The translations under genes and the position numbers were made by a program. A model generated the notes under the pieces. It was given only the letters and a program-made list of their open reading frames with translations. It did no database searches and had not been told where the DNA came from. From positions 37,418,664-37,482,663 of the forward strand of contig CM042088.1 of assembly GCA_023512835.1 (NCBI GenBank): DNA of 64,000 nucleotides, read 5' to 3'. Each line of letters opens with the position of its first letter. Positions within the stretch are counted from its first letter, which is position 1. Positions 1 to 11,457 of this stretch are shown in pieces. The stretch comes from Taxillus chinensis. Lineage: Eukaryota; Streptophyta; Magnoliopsida; Santalales; Loranthaceae.

Positions 1-431
1 CCCAGCTTACAATTGATCAGTGTTTTCATCTTGAAATTGCCCCCATATCTAATTGAAGTGGTAATGATTCAGCAATATCTGCCCTTTGCATGAAAAAATT
101 CCTGTAATTTATTGTGCTAAAATAACATAATTGATATGCCTACTGAATTGCATTGGCTTCTGGCCCAAGAATCTGTACTGACATTGGGTTTAATTTGGGG
201 CAAGAAAATTTTGTGTAATGGCCTGTTAGGAGACAATTTAGTAGCCCATTGGGCCACTTTGCACATTATAGGAATGATTTCTAAACATAGCGATTGCGTC
301 AGAAGATGTCATGGAGTTCAATTGAAGAATATAAAAGTTTGAGGGTGACAATTTATGCATTTCTTGCTTTCTTCTCATTATTATTTTTATGTAATTAATT
401 TTTTTTTTTTTTTTGGAATTACACGCTGCAG

Positions 432-3400
432 ATCACTTGAGCATGAAAGTATGGTTCTTAGTGGTTCACGTCAGACTCAGAGTAAGAGATCAAAAAAGAT
501 GTGAGTAGGATGTGTTCTGTGGATGTCACTCTTCTTTGCCATACTTTGAACTGAAAAAAATCCTCATTTGTTAGGGTAAGAGGAAGAACTCCAAGAAGAA
601 ATTTGAAGTATAGAGGGAGAGGATTTTCAGAAAGCCAAACTGCTAATGAACCTAATGAAGCTAAAATCAGGTCAATTTCTGGTGAATCAACTCCTGAATT
701 CACCTCAATAAATGGACTTGATGTAAATTCAGGTTACTGTCTGCTCTTTCAAATATTATCTAATTTCGATTGTTGTATATATGTTTGGTTATGTGACTTT
801 TCAGGGCGATACAAATATAAGAAAATATTATTATTCCACTTAATCACTTCGTACAATGTATGGCTAAGGTATATATACAAGAAGATGAAAATATATTAGG
901 ACATCAACAATAATAATATCCCACTATTCACTGCAATCCCAATAATCACTTTACTCTCACACTAATTGCTTTAATTCTACCAATTACTCTATTAATTACT
1001 ACTAATCACAGTAACACTTTCCTTCAAGTTGGAGCATAGATGTTAATCAAGTCTTACTTGTTACAAAGATAAGCAACTCGTATCTCGTTTAAAGCTTTGG
1101 TGAATATATCGCCTAATTGTTCTTCAGTTTTTACATATCCTGTGGAAATTAATCCAAGTTGAATTTTCTCGTGGACAAAATGACAGTAATTTTCAATATG
1201 CTTAGTTCTCTCATGAAATACAGGATTTGAGGCAATATGAAGTGCAACCTGATTATCACACTATAATTTAGCCAGTACTAAAGTTTAAGACCAATTTCTT
1301 TTAAGAGATGAAAGATTCATATTATCTCACATGTAGACTTTGCTATGGCCTATATTTTGACTCAGCATTGGACCGTGACACAACATTTTGTTTGTTACTT
1401 TTGTACGAGATTAAATTTTCTTCAACAAAGACACAATAACCTGTGATGGATCTTCTATCCACTGGACAACCTGCCCAATCTGCATCTGAGAACCATTCAA
1501 TTTGTATGGTATCCATGATTTGTATACAAGAGACCACATCCATGTGCTCCTTTTAAGTAACACGGAATCTATTCCAATGTTGTCCAATGATCAACTGTTG
1601 GGGATGACATGAATTGACTAACAATACTAACAAAATAGGCAATGTTTAGCATGGTTCGAAAAAACATACAGAGGCGCTGCATCAATACAGTGCCTTGGCA
1701 GCCAGTCGTACAGAGGCGGGCGCTCTGAGTCGGCAAACGAGCGACATCTATTCTGGGCGGTTGAGGTGGCCGCCTCATCGTCGGTAAGCCCGCCTCACAA
1801 ACGGTACGGGATGAGGCGGTTGAGTCCTTTTTAAAAGAGAAAAACGGGGTATAAAATCGTATCGCATTCTCGCACAGCCCTACCTTGCCTCTCTCGATGA
1901 TCGTTGCGCTCATCATCGACGATTTGTCGCCTCGCCTGATGATCTGTCGCTCGATCGGCCTCGTCTATGATTGTGACTATGAGTATATATAAATATGTAA
2001 TATAATTGTTTTTGTTAAATTAATATTACATTACATATTTGTTTGAAGCTAATAGCATTAACATTAGTTTTTATTTTGAATTATTCAAACTGTAATGTTG
2101 TTCGTTTTTTAGTAAGACTTCATTATATATTTTTAGTTTGATTTTATAAAGTGTAAGACTATTATGATTGTAATATATTTCTATAAAAGGTGTGGAGAAA
2201 TTTTTATTTTTAGTATGATAATATTTTCTGCATAAATTTATTATTTAAGAGCCTTGACTGTACTGAGACGCCCATATATCCTTACCGCCTTTGGCCGTAC
2301 CGTTCTCGCCTCACGTATTTTTGAACCTTGATGTTTGGACGAGTGATAGTAAGATAATTTAAGGACCCGTTTGGTAATATGATATTATTTTTGAAAATAG
2401 TGGGTCTGATCAAGGTTCAAAAATACAGAATGTGGTACAGTACGGATTCAAAGCTGTATGGCGAGGCAGGCATCTTGAGGCGGTTGAGGCGGGCGCTCAA
2501 TAATTATTGAATGTTAGTAAACTTACGTGAATATCTAACCATTCCTCCTTGTGTACTTCCACTTGGTTCACATGTAGAAGTATTATCAATATCATCTTTC
2601 CCAACTATCCCCTCTAACTATTCACTCATCATCAGAAGGCACATCAATAGAAACTAAAGGTTCAACATCATTAGGCAAGTTTTGTTGTTTAATGATTTTT
2701 TTTCTTAACTTTCTATTATACATCACATCCACCAATGAATTTAGTTTCTATGTGGTCAATCGATATTTTCTTTTAGAATAAATCTAAATATATTAATTAA
2801 AATAAAATTAGTATGAAAAACAATATTAAAATTCATATTAAATATTATATTGAATTATTACTATATTTAAAATTTTTAAATGCATATATATTCAATTAAA
2901 TGCACTCCAATTTCGCTCACAAACGGATGATAAGCAAGTAAGATTTAAAACTCTCACTGCAAAAGATCTAAGCTCTGGTTTGATCTCTAAATTCAACCCA
3001 CCAATCATCTATAATAATGCCAAGTGAGTTAACAATTCATGTACTAAGAAAATAAATAGATAATTAAACACTACTTGAAAGAGAATTTTACATATTAGGA
3101 CTATGTTTGTGCACAGTCAATTTTGCCAATTCAAAGTCAAACAATCATTTCTTTTGTCTAAAATCTTTAATTTGTAGACAAGCCTTCTCTCCTTCCACAA
3201 AACTTGGTATAAGCTTCTATATGCATGTCAACAGTCCACTCTTAATCTCTGGGTGATTGGACATATTCTCTGAATATTGAAACCTAGGATTCAAAAAATA
3301 AGCGGCTGCGTGTAAGGGGTGATATAATTAGAAGTCCTATTTATGATCAATGATCTTTCAAATCTCACTATAAGCTCCATATTCATCCCGTAAATTTTTG

Positions 3401-6400
3401 GCAATCTCCTATTTAGTCGCATCTATTGCTTCATAAATAAATCTCATTCCAGGCACCTTATCTAAATCAATCAATCTCAACACATTAATAAGAAGTCTAA
3501 TTGTCTTCAATGCATAACACACAGCAAGCCAAAAATTCTCATCCCTCATAATAATTTTTTACACTTCTTTCCCTTCTGCTTTATTCGCTCATATACTTTC
3601 TCTCCACTCTTGTGAAGTTAACATCTACTCCAAAGGTTCTCGCAATTCATATAGGCTTTGCAGTGTTAAGTATGCAGTAGCAAACCTAATAGGAGCAGGT
3701 TGAACCAAGTCCTTTTGAGTAAATTTACTCATCAACGCCAATATCCATTCATGATTATTAAAAAATTGACTCACCTATTAAAATAATTTAATTAGTATAT
3801 GAAAAAAAATTACTATAAAATTGTAGAAGAAATTTATAATATATACAAGAATTGAGTATACCTGCTTGGCTTTTCTCAAGGCCATTTTATGTTGGGGTAG
3901 TTCTCCAATTCTTTTTTTTCAAGAATCAAATCTACAAAATGTGCAGCACATGGCATCAACCATAATTGTTTCCTCTTCTTCATTAACATTTCTTTAGCTT
4001 TTTTTAGTTTATGGCATTATCAGTTACCACTTGAACTACAAGATTCTCTCCAATTTCTTCAACATCATCTAATAATTTAAATATAAGCGTTGCATCTTTT
4101 ACAGAATCGTTGACATCAATGGAATGCAAGAAAACTGTGCCATATGGATTATTCACAAGAATATTGATCAATTGTCTACCTCTCATATCTTTTCATTCAT
4201 CCGATAATCTAGAAACTCCTATTTGTTTTCATGTCTTTTTCACATCATGTATCATTTTTTCAATATTTTCTTCCTCCTTTTTTAAAATGTTTGTCTTCAA
4301 TTCATAGCTGCTAGGTGGTTTCAAACTAATTCCATATTGACCAATTGCCCAACACATGCTAACAAATGATAGACTATCAACAACATTAAAAGCAATTACA
4401 TTATCAAAGAAACATTGGCCGATCTCCGTACATACTTCATCGCGTAATTCTTTTGCGGTGAGTTTTTTTTGTTTACGGAAATCTATCCCCTACAATTCCA
4501 AGAAATCTATCCATAGGTTTTCTATTCATCCTTTGAGTTGCACCATTACTAGTCGATCTCATTGCTGATTCACTATTTAATATTGTATTTTTATCAATTA
4601 TCTCCTTCCTAATCATTTGATGTATTCTCTTTACCTTTCTCGTTTCCTAAAAAAAAAATTCATTTCATTCCTATCTTCCGGTATAACTTTCGGATACGAT
4701 GCAACATTTCCTCTTTTTTTGTCCAAATGTTCCTTTAATCGCAATATTCCTCTAATTTCTTTTTTACAAAAGATGTAACGAATATATTTATTTCTTTTCT
4801 TTTTATCCAACTCCATTTCATTGTTATATTTCCAACTCGAATCCCTTCTTTGATTGTTTGCCATTACTTAGACATAAAGTTAAATCTACAAGAATAAATA
4901 TAATTACAATTTCAAATCAAATGAATTAAGTTAATTAATTTACTATTTATTTAATTAATCAAAATAAATAAATAACTGTGACTTAAATTTACGAAATTGT
5001 GTCAGTACCTGCGCGACGACGTTGGACGAACGCTAGATGCATGACGAACAGACGCTGGACGCACAACATCGAATGACGATCCACGACGTTAGATGATGAT
5101 CCACAACGGATGATGCCGCTGGATGATGTTGAACGCTGGGACGACGACGCTGCTACTGATGATGATGACAGAGGTGACTTCCCTTCGATAACAGAGGACG
5201 ATGATGATGTTGGAGGTGATGATATTAGGTTAGTACATAGGTTTTTTTTACGCATATTTATATTATCGGAGATTTTGTGTTGCGGGCACTTCGTCCCAGA
5301 TACAGCTTAAGGCCGCGACATGGGCTGCCTCAATCCGCCTCACCCGTACGAGGCGATTGTCGGTGTAGGCGGACTTTGACACGGCGCCTCCACGCGGGTT
5401 AGAGTTGAGGCGAGCGAGGCGGTGCCTCATGGCACCGCCTTAGCCCGTATTTTTGAACGCTAGGTCCGATGAATTTAGAAGTATTTATGAGTATTGAAAA
5501 TTTATTTGGGCTCATAGTTTTTAAAAACATTCGTATTTTGAAAAAAAAAGGGCTTTGTTAAATAGGGCTTTTACTTACCAACCAACCTTCAATATCTTTT
5601 AGGGTTATCAAATGGTATCCCAGTGAATGCATATTTGGAGTCATTGGAGCACTACAAGACTTTGCTCTCAATTTGCTTGTGTCAATTAATAAATCAAAGA
5701 CATATTTCCTTTGAGAGAGAAAGATACCGCGTCTATTCCTTGCAACTTAAACACTTAAGAAATACTTGAGCAATCCCAAGTTCTTCGTGTGAAATTGAGT
5801 ATGAAGAAAAGACTTAAGAGTTGAAATACCCAAAGTATTACTATCAGTAATAACAATATCATACTCATATACAACTAAAAGGATGAGACCACTGTTGATT
5901 GCTTGTAGAACACTAAATGATTATTCTAGCTCTTAATCATATCTCATGTTTCAATAGCCTGACTACATTTGCCAACTCAAGCACGAGGACTTTGTTTCAA
6001 ATCATATAAAAATTTCTGAAGACGACAAACATGCCTAGACTCCTCTTGAGCAACAAAACTTGGAGGTTGCCCCATATATACCTCTTCGTGGAGATCACCA
6101 TGAAGAAAAGCATTTTTAATATCCAATTGATGTAAAGGCCAATGGTGAGTGGCGGTCATAAAGATAAACAAGCACACAGAGGTCAATTTGGCAACAGGAG
6201 AAAAAGTATCAGAATAGTTCACATCATATGTTTGGGCATAGCCTTTAGCAACAAGATGGACTTTTAACCGAGCAACAAATCCATCAAGATTAACCTTAAC
6301 TATGAACTCTCACTTGTAGCCATTGTTTCCATGAAGGTAAATGAACTAAGTTCCAAGTACCATTTTCACTTAAAGCTTGCATTTCATCGAGCATTGCTTG

Positions 6401-9400
6401 GCGCTAACCAGGGTGAGAAAAGGCTTCACAAACAGTTTTAGGAACACTTGTAGAATCGAGAGAGACAATAAAAGAATGAGAAGAGAAGAAGAAGACAAAC
6501 AATTGTAAGAAACGAAAGATGAAATAGGAAAAGTGTAGTTTCGTTTACCTTTGCGTTAAGGCAATAGGAAGATCATCACTTGGAATGGATTTGAGGGCGA
6601 AGAAGTAGGTACAAAACATGAATCAAGAGGTCGGAGCCTGGAGTACACTTCAATAATAAGATATTTGTGAGTGGCAAAAGGAACAGGACTCAGTATAGTC
6701 GCAAAAGGTGTTGTAGAATACACTGATACATCATCATCATCATCAGCCTCCCCCTGATGTGTAGGAGGTAAAAAAGACAAAAAATAGTGTATCTTCCATC
6801 AAAGTAACGTCAATAGAAATAAGATATTTGTTAAGATTAGAACAATAACATCAATACCTTTTTTGAAGACGAGAATATCTAATAAAAACACACTTCAAGG
6901 ACTTAAGATCAAATTTAGTGACATATGGGTAAATATCACGAACAAAGCGAGTGCTACCAAATATTCTAGAGTCAATTGAAAACATGGACTTATGGAGAAA
7001 GAGGATTTTATAAGGAATCTCACCATGAAGAATAGATAAGGGCATACAATTAATTAAGAAACATGCGATAGAAACTGCATCAGTCCAAAAGGATTTTGAA
7101 ACATTCATTTGAAATAAAAGGGTATGTGTGGTTTCAAGAAAATGTTTGTTGTTTGGTTCGGTCACATCATTTTGAGATGGAGTATCGACACACGAAGTCT
7201 CATAAAGCATGTCATGTTGAGTCATAAAATTTTAAAATAATATTTGGGTATATTCTTTTGCATTATCACTGCGTAAACGACGAATGGAAACATTGAATTG
7301 CTTTTTAATTTTAGCATAAAAAGCATAAAAGATAGAAAACAGTTCAGAGTGATTTTTCAATAAATACAAACAAGTGACACGAGAATAGTCATCCACAAAA
7401 GTAACAAAGTATTTAAATTCAAGTTTAAACATAATAGGACAAGGACCCCAAACATTAAAATGAAATAATTTGAAAAGAATACTAGCACGTTTATTGATTT
7501 TCGAACTGAAATTAAGGCGATGGTGTTTGACATACTGACATGACTCACAATTTAAAGAAGATATATGACTAAACTGTGGACAAAGCTTCAAGCAGGGGAA
7601 GTGACGGATGACTCAAGTTACAATGTTCCTTGAAGGGAGATCTAACACCAGAGCAAGCAACAAACTGAGTGAGTGGGGTATCAAGAGCGTAGAGGCCTCC
7701 AGATTCATGTTCTTTATCAATAATTTTCTTCGTCTTAAGATCTTGAAATAAGCAATGATCAGGAAAAAATGTGATAGAATAATTAAGATGATGAGTAAGT
7801 TGGCTTACTAAAATAAAATTGAAAAAGAAATTAGATAAATGTAAAACTGATGACAACGGTAGTAGAGGTGTTGGTGCAATTATGCTAGTCTCATAAACAC
7901 AAGATGATGACCCATCAGCTAAGGTAACGATAGATTGAAAAGCGTGATGCCGGTAATTAGAAAAGAGACTAAAATTACCTATCATATGATCTCTGACAGC
8001 AGAATCAATCCATTTGGAATGTGAGAAAAGAAGATATTTGAAATACCGGAATTAGTAATAACAGTAACATGAGGAGATGAAGCTTTATTGATTCTTGATA
8101 CTAAAAAAACTTGGCAAATTCATCTGCAAAGATACAAACTGTCAATTATGCATCCAAAATATTCTTATTCCCCTTAATCACTTCGTACAATATATTACTA
8201 GGTATATATAAGTAGATGACTCCACCATGGTTCGAAAATACGGGTTGAGGCGGCGGCTTGAAGCGCCGCCTCGCCCGCCTTGACATCGAAGCGCCTTGAG
8301 GTGCTGCCCTGAATCTCGTACCAGCAGCCGACCGCCTCATACGGTTGAGGTGGTCTGAGGCAGGCCGTTTTGGGGCCTCATCCCATAAGAGAGATGAGGG
8401 GCCCATGACGCAAGCTTTTAAATAAAAAAAAGTAAGTCGTTAACCCAATCGTCGCACCTCGCATTAAAGAGTCGAACCCTCATCATCGTCATCGACGTCC
8501 GGTCATCGTAGTAGTGTCGTCGTTCCACTAGCGGCCCCGTCCAGCGTCGTCGATCCGAGGAGCGTCATCGTCGATCCAGCGCATCGTCGTCATCCAACTC
8601 CAGCGTCGTCGATATGATGTAAGAGATATCGTCAATGTAAATTAAAATTTAAAGTTTATTTCTTTAAATTTTAAATAATAAATAATATGATTTTATGTTT
8701 GGTATCCTAATTTTATTTTTAAAAAAAAAATTATATAGTAAGTTATAAACTAATATTATATATTAATGTTATAAATTAAGTTAAATAATTTGATTGGTGT
8801 TATATATTAAGTTATAAATTAATATTTAATATATTAAGTTATATTATATATTAATGTTATAAATTTAATTAAATAATTTGATTGAGATTATATATTAAGT
8901 TATTTTATATATTAATGTTATAAATTAAGTTAAATTTTAATTTAAAAAGAAATTATCTGAGGCGTCCGTCTCAACCGCCTCAAGGCGCTCGCCTCGCCAT
9001 ACAGCTTTGATTCCATACCGTACCGCATTTTGTATTTTTGAACCTTGGACTCCACTAATCACACTAATTGCTTTAATTTTACTAATTACAGTAATACAAG
9101 GTAGTCATATTTAATTACTTGTAAACTCTAATGATTTTCAAAAGTACAGATAAATTTCTATTGTCTAGAATGATGGTTTAACTTTTCTAATTAATCCTTG
9201 ATCCCCAATATGCTATGCCCCATTTTTTGGAAATATTTTGAGCTGGTGTGTGAATAAGGAATAGAAAATCATATAAGAGTCAAGATGAGATGAAGATGAA
9301 AGCAGAAATATATATCTTCTGGTCTGTTGCTATGTTGTGCATTGGAGAAGTCCATCAAGTTGACATGCATGGCATGTAGGTTCTGGATCCTGCATTTCAT

Positions 9401-10334
9401 TTTCTATGGTATTAAATCAAGTTTCAAGTGGATGCTTGCTTTATAAATGTGCCTGCGAGGCTAGTTGAAGTTGAGAAATAAATGTTAGAAATTAAAAGAC
9501 AAGATTCTGTGTTGATCCAAGACAGATAAGGACTCTTAATTTGATTGCCTTGATACGACTGATGCCAAAGAAGCCTTCCATTTGTCTTGCAATTGAAAGC
9601 CAATCTGACTAAATTTTTGTCAGTTTGAAACGTGAAAATCTTGCAGTGGAAAATATACTGCAGAGAAAGATGTCAACTACTTTGCTGATTAAGCATAGTC
9701 ATAACTTTCAGTGTATAATATTTTATTATATCTGATTTTGGTCCTATAACTGTTTCCACCCTGAATTTGATTTGCAGGTTATTTGAAAGAGGGAGAGATT
9801 GAAGTAGTAGAGAGCAGTGTAAGAGTTGTGGAGGAGCTTGAGATGGAAGAAAATGCACGTTTTGGAGGTAAGACAGAAGATTTTGAGGAGAGCTCCAGTG
9901 ATACAGATAGGTCTGAAGAAGAAAGGCAGCCTCTTTCAGAAGATAAACCGGTTGAGGATTCAGATGGTGTTGACACAGATGCTAATTTGTCTGAGGTGGA
10001 AATTAAATCACCCTTGGAGCAATCAAAGCCAGATGAATCAGGGGGAATCTCCAGAGAGGATGCCAATTGGGAACCATCTAACTTGGAACAGAACCGAACA
10101 GATGATGACAGAAACAGTTCAACAGATTTGGATGAATCAGAAAACAGAGCGTCAGATTCTTTTGATTCTCACCATTCGGATGTTTCTGACAATGAAACTC
10201 TTGTACGTTTTGCAGCCTTAACTTAACATGCTGATTTACATTAAGCTTGAGTATCTGCGCCCAACCTTTTATTTATTTATTTTTCATATGGAATGCAGGG
10301 AAGCTGGAGACGCCGGGTAAGGAAATCAGATTAA
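432..10334 (+). CDS. 3' end of an acidic, probably nuclear protein (partial, four exons)
   Basis: I do not recognise the family. Four exons splice in phase: 432-500, 575-732, 9778-10202 and 10299-10334, ending at TAA 10332-10334. All introns are GT-AG. The junction after 732 (codon split as g|gt) restores the frame across a 9 kb intron, which strongly suggests the exons are real. The first part is basic (residues around SKRSKK and RGRTPRR). The third exon is rich in Asp, Glu and Ser, and the protein ends with a short basic tail [10 protein letters not shown]. Basic patches followed by an acidic serine-rich tail are typical of chromatin or nuclear proteins, but that is inference. The 5' part lies left of the window. 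The large intron carries a copia element and three hAT elements, so the host must splice out about 9 kb of transposon DNA. The exon frames are undamaged, so the gene may still work. Confidence 0.6.
1343..1643 (-). pseudogene. copia RNase H fragment
   Basis: A minus-strand frame encodes the copia RNase H region ([20 protein letters not shown]). The preceding piece up to 1643 resembles the segment joining RT and RNase H ([19 protein letters not shown]). A stop and a frame change separate the two. The rest of RT lies beyond two hAT insertions, at 5576-6340. This is dead transposon coding sequence. Confidence 0.7.
1642..2338. mobile_element. Non-autonomous hAT element with 8-bp target duplication
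   Basis: The element proper is 1650-2330 (681 bp). It begins CATGGTTCGAAAAAA and ends TATTTTTGAACCTTG, which are imperfect terminal inverted repeats. The flanks are ATGTTTAG (1642-1649) and ATGTTTGG (2331-2338), an 8-bp duplication with one mismatch, as expected for hAT. Inside the ends are copies of a GGCGGTTGAGG-like motif shared with its two relatives in this intron. No transposase frame is present. Confidence 0.8.
2403..5470 (-). mobile_element. hAT element carrying a dead transposase (probable family parent)
   Basis: The element spans 2411-5462 and is flanked by GGTCTGAT and GGTCCGAT (8 bp, one mismatch). The ends are CAAGGTTCAAAAATAC and, inverted, TAGCGTTCAAAAATAC. Its terminal few hundred bases match, in inverted orientation, the ends of the 8226-9047 element, including the GGCGGTTGAGGCG-type subterminal repeats. 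It contains a BED/DUF659 hAT transposase relic on the minus strand. It inserted into a short element (about 2358-2410 plus 5471-5570) that begins CCCGTTTGGTA and itself sits in the copia relic. Confidence 0.8.
2560..4864 (-). pseudogene. hAT transposase relic (BED zinc finger, DUF659, C-terminal region)
   Basis: Three blocks lie in order on the minus strand. First is an N-terminal BED-type zinc finger at 4864-4631 ([20 protein letters not shown], then a Cys and RLKEHL); its second Cys is lost or changed. Second is DUF659, the RNase-H-like core, at 4186-4004 ([20 protein letters not shown] and VVQVVTDNA). Third is a late region near 3430-3290 with YEAIDATK and [13 protein letters not shown], then a C-terminal block near 2740-2620 ([14 protein letters not shown]). 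Many stops and frameshifts separate the blocks, so the gene is dead. The family is the plant hAT group with DUF659. Confidence 0.8.
5576..6340 (-). pseudogene. copia reverse transcriptase fragment
   Basis: The minus-strand frame 6222-5977 encodes the start of copia RT ([32 protein letters not shown] and [12 protein letters not shown]). Decayed RT sequence continues to about 5576, where the insertion nest begins. Stops are frequent, and the region of the catalytic YVDD motif is broken. Confidence 0.75.
6851..7591 (-). pseudogene. copia integrase fragment
   Basis: Frame 7591-7232 carries the integrase catalytic core ([21 protein letters not shown] and [11 protein letters not shown]). Frame 7225-6851 continues with the later core and C-terminal part ([19 protein letters not shown] and KCVFIRYS). 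A frameshift and stop at about 7228 separate them. The acidic residues of the core can still be seen in VDDYSR and RSDN. Confidence 0.8.
7569..8050 (-). pseudogene. copia GAG-pre-integrase and protease-linker fragment
   Basis: Frame 7985-7569 resembles the region between protease and integrase. It has [28 protein letters not shown] and [20 protein letters not shown], followed by the start of the zinc-binding pre-integrase domain. The protease active-site DSG region and all of gag are missing upstream, consistent with an internal deletion next to the right LTR. Confidence 0.7.
8218..9055. mobile_element. Non-autonomous hAT element in the copia LTR, perfect 8-bp target duplication
   Basis: The element is 8226-9047 (822 bp), flanked by perfect GACTCCAC repeats (8218-8225 and 9048-9055). 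Its ends are CATGGTTCGAAAATAC and TATTTTTGAACCTTG. The GC-rich ends share sequence with both ends of the 2411-5462 element, in inverted orientation. The core is AT-rich and has no gene. It splits the right copia LTR, so it is younger than the copia insertion. Confidence 0.85.
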
Positions 10335-10645
10335 GGCAGAGGTTTGAGGTAGAGTCAATGCAGCCAGCTTAGTTGATTAGATTTGAAATTGAACCTTGAA
10401 GATTGGTGGGTTACATAATAACAATCTAGGGACAGGTCGCCATGGGGCAACAAGTAATACACAACATAACAAAATCAATCTTGGACAACTATGTAATATG
10501 TTATATAGCGTGTGTTTGACAACTAGGAGGATGAGGCTGTGCAGAGAAGTGGTGATTGGCCTCTTGTACAGTCAATAGAATACTATTCATACGTGACAAT
10601 GTGTACTGCAATCCCTTTGGTTCCTCTTCTCTTATGTTATGGTGA

Positions 10646-10910
10646 ACTTTATTTAAATAACGAGCACGTCCCCCGACCTCAAAAGTAATTTCTTATTTCC
10701 GACCCGTTCTACCTCAAATTTACTGTTCGCGTGAATATGTTTTTGTTACTTTATATGTATATATATTAGTTAATAGCTGAAGCACGAGTTTTATTTGAAT
10801 AACGAGCAGGTCCCTGACCACCTTGAAAGTAATTTCTTATTTCTGACCCGTTCTACCTCAATTTGAATGTGCGCGCGAATATTTTTGTTACTTTATGTAT
10901 GTATGTTTGT
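10646..10910. repeat. Tandem duplication (two units, about 140 bp each)
   Basis: Two diverged direct copies start near 10646 and 10790. Shared blocks are AATAACGAGCA, AAAGTAATTTCTTATTTC, GACCCGTTCTACCTCAA and TTTTTGTTACTTTAT. The pair lies just after the probable 3' end of the acidic-protein gene, so it may overlap its 3' flank. Confidence 0.75.
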
Positions 10911-11457
10911 ATGTATATATATTTGTAACAGTCGCATGATTTGGACTGGTGTTGAAGCTATCGGATGTGCAAATAAAGTTGTAAGCTTTCACTATTTTCC
11001 AGAAAGCATAAAAAATATTCGCTTTCGGACTAGAAGAAAAAATAAAAGAAAAGGAAGATAATAATAATTATTATTATTGAATGATTTATTATTATTTTAA
11101 AATTTTATATGTTTAGTTTTAAAATAATGAGAAAAGAAAGAAATTTAGTGGATAATGGTTAAGTTTTTTATTTTTGAAATGTTCGTTAGTTTTTAATAGA
11201 AAAGGGTATTGGAAAGTAGAAAGTAAGATTTACTTTAAGTAGTTAAGATTATATCGCATTACTAATTGTCAAATCTTAACGAGATTTTGTATTAAAAATA
11301 GAAATCCTCCGCAAATGATGCTTGACCTACTTTTTTGTAAGTAAAATAATACTTTATTTCAATCCCAAAGTGGACTAAAAAAACCTAACTTCGAACTGGA
11401 CTAAGTTCGAGAATCTTTAGACATGAGAAACTCTAGTTTATATGAAGAAACACATGT

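Larger units (their letters stand above)
825..9098 (-). mobile_element. Decayed Ty1/copia LTR retrotransposon, with three hAT insertions
   Basis: The element lies in the large intron of the acidic-protein gene, antisense to it. Similar LTR sequence occurs at about 825-1016 and at about 8156-8225 plus 9056-9098; the shared core reads TTAATCACTTCGTACAAT. Just inside the left LTR is CCTTCAAGTTGGAGC, the reverse complement of the usual copia polypurine tract. Minus-strand pieces of GAG-pre-integrase, integrase, reverse transcriptase and RNase H follow in the normal copia order. No gag is visible, so the 5' internal part is deleted. hAT elements at 1650-2330, 2411-5462 and 8226-9047 split the RT/RNase H region and the right LTR, so they inserted later. 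The outer ends are approximate because I found no clear 5-bp target duplication. Confidence 0.75.

Noticed and set aside
9779..10066. Minus-strand serine-rich frame over the acidic exon
   Set aside because: It is a shadow of the acidic plus-strand exon, whose splice phases fit.
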